A stretch of DNA of 5,623 nucleotides from Desulfocurvus sp. (GTDB taxonomy: Bacteria; Desulfobacterota; Desulfovibrionia; Desulfovibrionales; Desulfovibrionaceae): positions 1-5,623 of the forward strand of contig NZ_JALNWM010000216.1 of assembly GCF_023230885.1 (NCBI RefSeq), read 5' to 3'. Numbering within the stretch: position 1 is the stretch's first letter; every line of letters begins with the position of its first letter. A program made the position numbers and the translations under genes. Shown here one piece after another: positions 1-4,660 of this stretch. Below the pieces are notes generated by a model, which was not told where the DNA came from, did no database searches, and saw nothing but the letters and a program-made list of their open reading frames with translations.

Positions 1-1
1 A

Positions 2-547
2 CCGCCACGCAATCTGGGCGCCATCATTCTCAATTCCGACGGAAGCGTGAAGGATGTGACGCTCGGCGAGCCGATGGGCCTGCGCGGCGGCGTGGCGCAA
101 CCGGGGATGGAAATGCAGGCGCCCGCATCCCCGGCCACGGACGAGACGACTGTGGCGGCGCTGCCGGAAACGGCAAATCCGGAAGAACTCTACGGCAATT
201 CCTACGAGTTCATCCTTTCCGGCGATTATGCGACGGCGGAAGCGGGTTTCCGCAGGCATGTCGAGCAATTCCCCGCGGATCCGCGCACGGCCGACGCCCG
301 CTACTGGCTGGGCGAAACCTACTACCACGAAGGCGACGACGCCCAGGCCATCGTCGCCTTCAAGGCCGTGTACCAACAGTATCCGCGCCACCCCAAGGCC
401 GCCGCCGCGCTGCTCAAGATCGGCTACGCCTACCAGCGCCTGGGCGACGCGGCCAACGCCCGCTTCTACCTCCAGGCCCTGGTCCAGGACCATCCGGATT
501 CCGAGCCTGCGGCCCTGGCGCGCAAGCGCCTGGAATCCCTGCGTTAG
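2..547 (+). CDS. ybgF: TPR protein resembling the C-terminal domain of YbgF/CpoB (5' end outside the window)
   Basis: The reading frame is open from the first full codon of the window and ends at TAG 545-547, giving 181 visible residues. The GTG at 47 is an in-frame valine, not a convincing start, because the frame runs on upstream. Residues 1 to about 60 are a low-complexity, Pro/Ala/Glu-rich linker. From the ELYGNSYEF segment onward come about three tetratricopeptide units with typical signatures: a GDYATAEAGF helix pair, then ARYWLGETYY with GDDAQAIVAF, then ALLKIGYAYQ with LGDAANARFY. This order is characteristic of the C-terminal domain of YbgF/CpoB, a periplasmic protein that in enterobacteria coordinates peptidoglycan synthesis with Tol-Pal outer-membrane constriction. 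The expected signal peptide and N-terminal coiled coil would lie upstream and cannot be seen. No tol or pal gene is in the window, so a generic periplasmic TPR protein is the alternative. The dprA start follows 11 bases after the stop, suggesting co-transcription. Confidence 0.8.
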   Translation, partial: PPRNLGAIILNSDGSVKDVTLGEPMGLRGGVAQPGMEMQAPASPATDETTVAALPETANPEELYGNSYEFILSGDYATAEAGFRRHVEQFPADPRTADARYWLGETYYHEGDDAQAIVAFKAVYQQYPRHPKAAAALLKIGYAYQRLGDAANARFYLQALVQDHPDSEPAALARKRLESLR

Positions 548-558
548 ACCGCCGCGCC

Positions 559-1998
559 ATGCACGAGGACCGGCTTTCGGAACTGCGGGCCTGCCTGGCC
601 CTGCGCCATAGCCCGGGCATCGGCCCGCACACATGGCGCGGGCTGCTGGAGCACTACGGCTGCGCCCGCGAGGCCGTGGCCGACGCCCGCTCGTGGCGGG
701 GCCTGGGCCTTGTGCGCGCCGACGCCGTGCGGCCCTTCCTCGCCCGCGCCTGGGAGCCCGGCGCGGCCCGCGAGCTGGAACGCGCCCTGGATCTGGGCCT
801 CCGGCCGCTGGCCTGGGCCGACCCGGACTATCCCGCCCTGCTGCGCGCCATCCCCGACCCCCCGGTCCTGCTCTATTGCCGGGGCGACCTGCGCCTGCTG
901 CGCGGCCCGGCCGTGGCCATCGTGGGCTCGCGCAAGTACGCCCCCGAGGGCATGCTCGCGGCCTCGCGCATCGGGCGCGAGCTGTCCGCCGCCGGGGTCA
1001 CGGTGGTCTCGGGCCTGGCCTGGGGCATCGACCGCGAGGCGCACCTCGCCGGGCTCACGGGGCCGGGATCGTCCGTGGCCGTGCTGGGCACGGGGCTGGA
1101 CCGCGTCTACCCCTCGCGCAATGTGGACGTGTTCAAACGCCTGGGCGAACAGGGGCTGCTGGTCACGGAGTTCGCGCCCGGCACGGGCCCCGAGGCGGGC
1201 AATTTCCCGGTGCGCAACCGCATCGTCAGCGGACTGTCCCTGGGCGTGGTCGTGGCCCAGGCGGCCGCGCGCAGCGGCTCGCGCATCACGGCCCGGCTGG
1301 CCCTGGAGCAGGGCCGCGAGGTCTACGTCTATCCCGGGCCCGAGGGCATGCCGGATTTCGAGGGCTGCCGGGCCCTGGCCGAGGAGGGCGCCCTGCCCGT
1401 GGCCGGGGCCGAGGCCATCCTGGCCGACCTGGCCCCGCGCCTGCGCCTGGCCCTGGAGCGGCGGGACACCCCGGCGCGCCCCCCGGCGGGCCGCGCCCGC
1501 CACCTGACCCTGGACCCGGACGCCCTGCGCCCCGCCCCCCGGCCCGCCCAGCGCGCCGAGGCCCCGGCCCCCGGGCCCGCCCCCCGGCGCACGAGGCCCG
1601 GGGCGCCCCGCGCGACCCCGCCCGCCCCCCCGGCGGCCGCCGCGCCCGGCGGGCCTGGAGCAGGGGCAGGTGTTGCCCCTTGTCGCCCCCCGGCGGCCCC
1701 TGCGCCCGGCGGGCCCGGCGTGTCCGTGTCCGGGGCGCCAGGCGCTCACGCCCCCGGCGCTTTTGCATCCGGGACGTGCGGGAGCCCCGCTCCCGGGGCT
1801 CCCGGCGCGCGCCCCCTGCCGGAAGACGCCGACCAGCGCGCCGTTGTTCTGGCCCTGGCCGGGGACAGGCGCCTGCACATCGACGCCCTGGGCCGCGAGC
1901 TGGGCTGGGACGCCGCGCGCCTCTCGCGCGTACTGCTCATGCTCGAAATCGGCGGACAGGTTCGCCAGTGGCCGGGAATGCAGTACAGCCTCGCTTGA
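559..1998 (+). CDS. dprA: DNA-processing protein DprA (Smf) with an expanded Pro/Ala/Gly linker
   Basis: DprA binds incoming single-stranded DNA and loads RecA during natural transformation; it acts in the cytoplasm. The 479-residue product has an N-terminal helical segment with an HSPGIGPHTW helix-hairpin-helix-like motif (about 15-60), then the Rossmann-like DprA core (about 85-290). Core landmarks are AIVGSRKYAPEG (120-131), SGLAWGIDREAH (151-162), AVLGTGLDRVYP (174-185), NFPVRNRIVSGLS (215-227) and SGSRITARLALEQGR (239-253). Residues about 420-479 form a winged-helix-like domain, common in longer DprA proteins. Between them, about 303-418, is an unusually long Pro/Ala/Gly/Arg linker, which makes this protein longer than the usual 360-400 residues. 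Two usually conserved core positions differ: Gln234 where the motif before SGS normally has Glu, and Arg271 where the late GxNxLI-type motif has Asn. The ATG at 559 has no strong Shine-Dalgarno; its position 11 bases after the previous stop suggests read-through translation from the TPR gene. Confidence 0.95.
   Translation: MHEDRLSELRACLALRHSPGIGPHTWRGLLEHYGCAREAVADARSWRGLGLVRADAVRPFLARAWEPGAARELERALDLGLRPLAWADPDYPALLRAIPDPPVLLYCRGDLRLLRGPAVAIVGSRKYAPEGMLAASRIGRELSAAGVTVVSGLAWGIDREAHLAGLTGPGSSVAVLGTGLDRVYPSRNVDVFKRLGEQGLLVTEFAPGTGPEAGNFPVRNRIVSGLSLGVVVAQAAARSGSRITARLALEQGREVYVYPGPEGMPDFEGCRALAEEGALPVAGAEAILADLAPRLRLALERRDTPARPPAGRARHLTLDPDALRPAPRPAQRAEAPAPGPAPRRTRPGAPRATPPAPPAAAAPGGPGAGAGVAPCRPPAAPAPGGPGVSVSGAPGAHAPGAFASGTCGSPAPGAPGARPLPEDADQRAVVLALAGDRRLHIDALGRELGWDAARLSRVLLMLEIGGQVRQWPGMQYSLA
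1562..1585 (-). other. G-quadruplex motif on the minus strand inside dprA
   Basis: The + strand reads C4-GG-C5-GGG-C3-G-C6. The minus strand, which is the transcription template of dprA, therefore has four G-runs of 6, 3, 5 and 4 bases separated by loops of 1, 3 and 2 bases. This fits the G3+N1-7 quadruplex rule with short, stabilising loops. In a region this GC-rich, such a motif can arise from codon content alone, and competing GC hairpins are possible. Confidence 0.4.
1779..1804. repeat. Perfect 11-bp inverted repeat (hairpin) in the 3' part of the dprA linker
   Basis: The left arm 1779-1789 (CGGGAGCCCCG) and the right arm 1794-1804 (CGGGGCTCCCG) are exact reverse complements around a 4-base loop (CTCC, 1790-1793). 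No T-run follows, so it is not an intrinsic terminator. It lies in frame and encodes a Ser-Pro-Ala-Pro-Gly-Ala-Pro-Gly stretch just before the winged-helix domain. It could be a remnant of a palindromic repeat element or simply structured GC-rich coding sequence. Confidence 0.6.
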
Positions 1999-2012
1999 CT
2001 TTTTTGGCGCTT

Positions 2013-2029
2013 GTCATGCTTGGCATGAC
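2013..2029. promoter_or_regulatory. Perfect 7+3+7 palindrome, candidate operator
   Basis: GTCATGC (2013-2019), spacer TTG (2020-2022) and GCATGAC (2023-2029) form an exact inverted repeat. It starts 14 bases after the dprA stop codon, in one of the few AT-richer spots of the window. The T6 run lies before it on the + strand, and on the minus strand the run reads as A6, so it is not an intrinsic terminator in either direction. The form is typical of a homodimeric repressor or activator site. I cannot name the regulator. Confidence 0.45.
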
Positions 2030-2030
2030 G

Positions 2031-2046
2031 CGGCCTGGAGTTTGCA
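2031..2046 (+). promoter_or_regulatory. Candidate sigma-54 (-24/-12) promoter
   Basis: The segment fits TGGCACG-N4-TTGCA at 9 of 12 fixed positions. It keeps the required GG (2032-2033) and GC (2044-2045) at the obligatory 10-base spacing and has a perfect TTGCA -12 box. Transcription would start near 2057, giving a leader of almost 300 bases before the operon at 2354, or a separate small RNA. The palindrome directly upstream is closer than a normal enhancer site for a sigma-54 activator. This is a single match judged by eye. Confidence 0.3.
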
Positions 2047-2160
2047 CCGCCGGGTGACAGGGCCCGAGACGGGCAGTATTGTCCCGCCCGTGCCGTGCGC
2101 GTGCCCGCGCCGCCCGCGTCCGTCGCCCCTGCCCGTCGCCGTCCGCGTTGTGCGCGCCCC

Positions 2161-2181
2161 GGGGCGGGATGCGGGGATGGG
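2161..2181 (+). other. G-quadruplex motif on the + strand of the intergenic region
   Basis: Runs of G4, G3, G4 and G3 (2161-2164, 2166-2168, 2173-2176, 2179-2181) are separated by loops of 1, 4 and 2 bases, which satisfies the canonical quadruplex rule. It would appear in RNA only if transcription crosses this gap, from dprA or from the sigma-54-like site. It lies about 170 bases before the next start codon, so a direct effect on that ribosome binding site is unlikely. Confidence 0.35.
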
Positions 2182-2300
2182 CCTGGAGCGCGCCCGTCGC
2201 CCGGCCGGGCCTTGCGCGTTGCCCGTGTTGGCGCGTCCGGCGTCCGGCCGTCGCCCCGTCGCCCGGGCAGGCGCCCCCCCGGGAGGGGCTGTCGCCGGGC

Positions 2301-2329
2301 TTGGAAAGCGGCTGCGGATTGGTTACACT
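2301..2329 (+). promoter_or_regulatory. Probable sigma-70-type promoter of the four-gene operon
   Basis: A -35 box TTGGAA (2301-2306; 4 of 6 to TTGACA) and a -10 box TACACT (2324-2329; 4 of 6 to TATAAT) are separated by the ideal 17 bases. They sit in a local AT-richer dip within very GC-rich DNA. The predicted start near 2336 would leave a leader of about 18 bases that includes the AGGAG ribosome binding site. This is the only well-placed promoter seen before the operon. Confidence 0.5.
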
Positions 2330-2338
2330 CAAGCCCCC

Positions 2339-2343
2339 AGGAG
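2339..2343 (+). promoter_or_regulatory. Shine-Dalgarno AGGAG of the RPGM-domain gene
   Basis: AGGAG lies 10 bases before the ATG at 2354. It fixes this start, although the same frame is open for hundreds of bases upstream through the intergenic region and the end of dprA. Confidence 0.65.
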
Positions 2344-2353
2344 ATTCCGCTTC

Positions 2354-2791
2354 ATGCAACGCATTCCCGTCAAGCTCGCCCGGCCCGGCATGGTCCTGGC
2401 CAAGCCCGTGCTCCGCGAAAACGGCATGGTCCTGCTGGCCGAGGGCACGGAACTGTCCGAGGCCGCCGTGCAGCGCCTGGCGGGCATGGGGGTGGACAGC
2501 ATCGTCGTCGAGGGCCACCCGGTGGACCTGGAGGGTCTGGCCGGGGGCACCAGCCACGCCGCCCGCGCCGCCCGCATGGACCACCTCTTCCGCCGCCACG
2601 GCGATGACCCCTGGATGATGCAGCTCAAAAAGGTGTTCAAGGGCTATTTCACCATGAAGGCCGCGGCCCAGGCCGAGGCCGAGCGCGCCGAACGTGAAGC
2701 CCGCGAGGCCGCCGCCCGCGCCGAGCGCGAGGCCCGCGACGCGGCCCTGCGCGAAACCCCGGACCCCGCCCCCGGCGAGGAGGGCCGCTAG
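2354..2791 (+). CDS. Small protein with an 'RPGM' domain of the kind found in front of HD-GYP/HDOD domains
   Basis: The product has 145 residues. Residues 1 to about 60 follow a pattern I recognise from the N-terminal, probably beta-rich, segments of HD-GYP and related signalling proteins: IPVKLARPGMVLAKPV (4-19), then a Gly-hydrophobic turn NGMVLLAEGTELSEAAVQRL (23-42) and VDSIVVEG (47-54). Residues 75-100 contain a short charged/aromatic stretch (DPWMMQLKKVFKGYF). Residues 103-133 are an Ala/Glu/Arg-rich segment that should form a long charged helix or coiled coil. No enzyme motif, signal peptide or membrane segment is visible. It is the first gene of the operon, and one base separates its TAG from the HDOD gene. 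A stand-alone domain of this kind next to an HDOD gene suggests a partner or sensor subunit of that protein; that role is inference. The ATG at 2354 was chosen because AGGAG precedes it and the RPGM domain starts there. Confidence 0.85.
   Translation: MQRIPVKLARPGMVLAKPVLRENGMVLLAEGTELSEAAVQRLAGMGVDSIVVEGHPVDLEGLAGGTSHAARAARMDHLFRRHGDDPWMMQLKKVFKGYFTMKAAAQAEAERAEREAREAAARAEREARDAALRETPDPAPGEEGR
2777..2784 (+). promoter_or_regulatory. Strong Shine-Dalgarno for the HDOD gene inside the preceding gene
   Basis: GAGGAGGG lies 8 bases before the ATG at 2793 and is embedded in the last codons (Glu-Glu-Gly) of the upstream gene. It decides the ATG at 2793 over the in-frame ATG at 2694, which would begin deep inside the upstream gene. 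Confidence 0.75.
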
Positions 2792-2792
2792 C

Positions 2793-3641
2793 ATGGCCGA
2801 AGACCTGCGCACCCAGCGCAAGGGGCAGATCCTGGCCGTCAAGGATCTGCCGACCCTGCCCCCCGTCCTCGACCAGGTCTCCCGCCTGGTGGAGGACCCC
2901 GACTCCTCCACCGATCAGATCGCCAAGGTCATCGGCATGGACCAGGTGCTTTCGGCCAAGATCCTCAAGATGGTCAATTCGCCCATCTACGGCTTCCCCG
3001 GGCGCATCTCCTCCATCCAGCACGCCCTGGTGCTCCTGGGGTTCAACGTCATCCGCGGCGTGATCATCTCCACCTCGGTCTTCGACGTGATGAACACGTC
3101 CATGGCCGGGCTGTGGGAACACAGCATCGGCGCCGCCACCGCCGCGCGCACCATCGCCGAGCGCGCGGGCTTCAAGGAGCCCGAGGAGTTCGCCGTGGCC
3201 GGGCTGCTGCACGACCTGGGCAAGGTCGTGGCCGCCGTGCAGATGCAGGGCCTGCGCGAGGAGCTGGGCGCCCTGGTGGACCGGGAGGACCTGACCTATT
3301 TCGAGGCCGAGCGCCGTGTGCTCGGCTTTTCCCACGACATGATCGGCTCCTGGCTCGCCGGGCACTGGAACCTGCCCGTGAACATCAAGGACGCCCTGTC
3401 GCACCACCACAAGCCGCTGCTGGCCCGCTTCTATCCGCAATACGCCAGCGTGGCCCACGTCGCCGATTTCTGCGTGCGCCTTCTGGAGTTCGGCGACGGC
3501 GGCGACCAGGGCGTGCCCCGGCTGGACAAGGGCGCCCTCAAGCTCCTTGGCATCGACGGGCGCGGCCTGCTGGCCTGCGTCCAGGAGCTGGACAACCGGC
3601 TGGTGGACGTGGCCGGGTTCACCTTCGGCGGCACAGCGTGA
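2793..3641 (+). CDS. HDOD domain signalling protein
   Basis: The 282-residue cytoplasmic protein is nearly all HDOD domain, from about residue 13 to 225. The N-terminal helical part shows KDLPTLPPVLDQVSRLVEDP (17-36), DQIAKVIGMDQVLSAKILKMVNS (41-63) and the YGFPGRISSIQHALVLLG region (66-83). The HD-like core shows LWEHSIGAA (107-115), AGLLHDLGK (136-144), GFSHDMIGSWLAGHW (178-192) and SHHHKP (203-208). His110, the His140-Asp141 pair, His181 and His205 are present, so metal-site residues typical of HD proteins remain, although HDOD proteins generally have no proven hydrolase activity and act in regulation (chemotaxis, motility, second-messenger responses). No REC or PilZ domain is fused, so input must come from a partner; the neighbours on both sides are candidates. 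Its TGA overlaps the GTG start of the next gene in GTGA, which indicates translational coupling. Confidence 0.93.
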   Translation: MAEDLRTQRKGQILAVKDLPTLPPVLDQVSRLVEDPDSSTDQIAKVIGMDQVLSAKILKMVNSPIYGFPGRISSIQHALVLLGFNVIRGVIISTSVFDVMNTSMAGLWEHSIGAATAARTIAERAGFKEPEEFAVAGLLHDLGKVVAAVQMQGLREELGALVDREDLTYFEAERRVLGFSHDMIGSWLAGHWNLPVNIKDALSHHHKPLLARFYPQYASVAHVADFCVRLLEFGDGGDQGVPRLDKGALKLLGIDGRGLLACVQELDNRLVDVAGFTFGGTA

Positions 3642-4660
3642 CCGAGAACGCCCCCGCCCGCGAACTCCAGGTCTTCCTGGTCAGCCCCGACGCCGACCTG
3701 CGCGACATGCTCGAGGGCCTCAGTCTGCCCTTCGAGGCCCGCTGGCATTTCTTCGATTCCCCCGGCGCCGCCGTGGACCGGCTGCTCAACGCCCCGCCGG
3801 ACCTGCTCCTGGTGGACGGCCCGGACGGCGGGGACGCCCCGGCCCTGGACGGGCGGCGGCTGGTGGAGATGGTCAAGGGCGAGAACGTCTACCGCAGCAC
3901 GCCGGTCATCCTCGTGCTGGACCCCGAGGCCCTGGACCTCGGGCCGGACTGGACCCGCGTGCAGGCCGACGATTTCCTGCTGCGCCAGCCGGGCCTGCCC
4001 GTGCCAGGCGCGCCGGGCGCCGGGCTTCCCGGCCTGGCGGCCCTGCCCCTGGACCCCGTGGAGGCCGCCGCGCGCATCGCCCTGACCGTGGCGCGCGCCC
4101 GGCGCACCCAGGACACCAACCCCCTGACCCTGCTGCCCGGCAACACGAGCATCATGCAGGCCGTGCAGGCGCGCATCGACGCCCGCGAGCTCTTTGCCCT
4201 GGGCTACGCCGACCTCGATCATTTCAAGGCATTCAACGACAAGTACGGCTTCGCCCGGGGCGACGAGGTGCTGCGCATGGCCGCGCGCCTGCTGGTGAAC
4301 ACCGTGCGCCAGGCCGCCGAGGCCACCGGGTTCGTCGGCCATGTGGGCGGCGACGATTTCGTCTTCGCCGTGCCCGCCGCCGTGGCCCGGCCCGTGTGCG
4401 AGCGTTTCATCGCCGCCTTCGATGCCATCGTCCCCGGCTTCTACGACGCCGACGACCGCGCCCGCGGCGCCATCGCCTCCCGGGATCGTGGCGGCAACCC
4501 CTGCACCTTCCCGCTCATGGCCGTGTCCATCGCCGTGGTCGTCAACCACGACGCCAAGCTCGTCCACTACGGCGAGGCGTCGTCCATCGCCTCGGAGCTC
4601 AAGAAGCGCGCCAAGGCCACCCCCGGGAGCAGTTATGTCCTGGACCGCCGCCGGACCTGA
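3638..4660 (+). CDS. GGDEF-domain protein (GGDDF variant) with a degenerate receiver domain
   Basis: The product has 340 residues. Residues 10-120 look like a response-regulator receiver (QVFLVSPDADLRDML; DLLLVDGPDGG with Asp60 at the phospho-acceptor position; STPVILVLD; ADDFLLRQP). However, the acidic pair after strand 1 is Ser-Pro, the Thr/Ser after strand 4 is Leu and the conserved Lys is Arg, so it is probably a pseudo-receiver. Residues 120-138 are a Pro/Gly/Ala linker. Residues 161-337 are a GGDEF domain starting NPLTLLPGN, with DLDHFKAFND (192-201) and GDEVL (208-212) keeping metal and nucleotide residues Asp192, Asn200 and Asp209. The signature is GGDDF (237-241) instead of GG(D/E)EF, and the inhibitory RxxD site is absent (Glu228, Gly231 at those positions). 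It may be a diguanylate cyclase, a weak one, or a nucleotide-binding receptor. GTG at 3638 is chosen because the first ATG would remove the first receiver strand. The gene overlaps xerC by 26 bases. Confidence 0.9.
   Translation: MTENAPARELQVFLVSPDADLRDMLEGLSLPFEARWHFFDSPGAAVDRLLNAPPDLLLVDGPDGGDAPALDGRRLVEMVKGENVYRSTPVILVLDPEALDLGPDWTRVQADDFLLRQPGLPVPGAPGAGLPGLAALPLDPVEAAARIALTVARARRTQDTNPLTLLPGNTSIMQAVQARIDARELFALGYADLDHFKAFNDKYGFARGDEVLRMAARLLVNTVRQAAEATGFVGHVGGDDFVFAVPAAVARPVCERFIAAFDAIVPGFYDADDRARGAIASRDRGGNPCTFPLMAVSIAVVVNHDAKLVHYGEASSIASELKKRAKATPGSSYVLDRRRT
4625..4629 (+). promoter_or_regulatory. Shine-Dalgarno GGGAG for xerC inside the GGDEF gene
   Basis: GGGAG lies 5 bases before the ATG at 4635, within the final codons of the GGDEF gene. 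This supports a xerC start that overlaps the upstream gene, rather than any later codon. Confidence 0.55.

Larger units (their letters stand above)
1465..1812 (+). repeat. Low-complexity linker of DprA with an internal 60-bp repeat
   Basis: This stretch encodes residues 303-418 of DprA, almost only Pro, Ala, Gly and Arg. It contains one imperfect direct repeat: 1631-1658 and 1691-1718 match with only four differences at an exact 60-bp offset, which gives a 20-residue protein period (residues 357-367 and 377-387, PPAAxAPGGPG). C-runs of up to seven bases (1625-1631) are frequent. The repeat and homopolymer tracts suggest growth by replication slippage. It is probably a disordered tether between the ssDNA-binding core and the winged helix. 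The region is part of the open frame and is not a separate element. Confidence 0.75.
1999..2353. other. 355-base intergenic region without a convincing gene
   Basis: All three + frames are largely open here because stop codons are rare at this GC content, but the translations are Arg/Pro/Ala-rich and resemble no protein family. No tRNA or known structured RNA was recognised and no hairpin followed by a T-run was found. The first 50 bases are less GC-rich and hold a T6 run (2000-2005), a 17-base palindrome and a sigma-54-like match. The middle (about 2085-2290) is extremely GC-rich, with short palindromes such as 2156-2165 and 2199-2210 and five copies of CGTCGCC. The last 55 bases hold the probable promoter and ribosome binding site of the downstream operon. 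Confidence 0.6.

Noticed and set aside
1625..1631. C7 run in dprA as a programmed frameshift site
   Set aside because: The reading frame continues intact to a normal winged-helix domain, and the other frames give no recognisable product.
544..1878. Long antisense open frame of 444 codons opposite dprA
   Set aside because: It is an open shadow frame caused by scarce stop codons at high GC. The translation is Gly/Ala/Arg-rich, without recognisable domains, while the + strand carries clear DprA motifs.
1995..2020. TTGACT as a -35 box (5 of 6) just at the dprA stop
   Set aside because: No acceptable -10 hexamer lies 16-18 bases downstream; the best candidate would need a 14-base spacer.
2000..2029. 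T-run plus hairpin as an intrinsic terminator of dprA
   Set aside because: The T6 run precedes the hairpin on the + strand and becomes A6 after it on the minus strand, so the order is wrong for termination in either direction.
1670..2353. Possible longer N-terminus of the RPGM gene running through the intergenic region and the end of dprA
   Set aside because: The frame is open but the translation is Arg/Pro-rich and not protein-like, it overlaps the DprA winged helix, and AGGAG plus a promoter point to the ATG at 2354.
2079..2618. Alternative + strand frames across the intergenic region and the start of the RPGM gene
   Set aside because: They overlap a well-supported gene, have no Shine-Dalgarno and show only GC-driven composition.
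2793..3641. HDOD protein as a c-di-GMP phosphodiesterase of the HD-GYP class
   Set aside because: There is no HHExxDGxGYP motif; the layout fits HDOD, for which no such activity is established.
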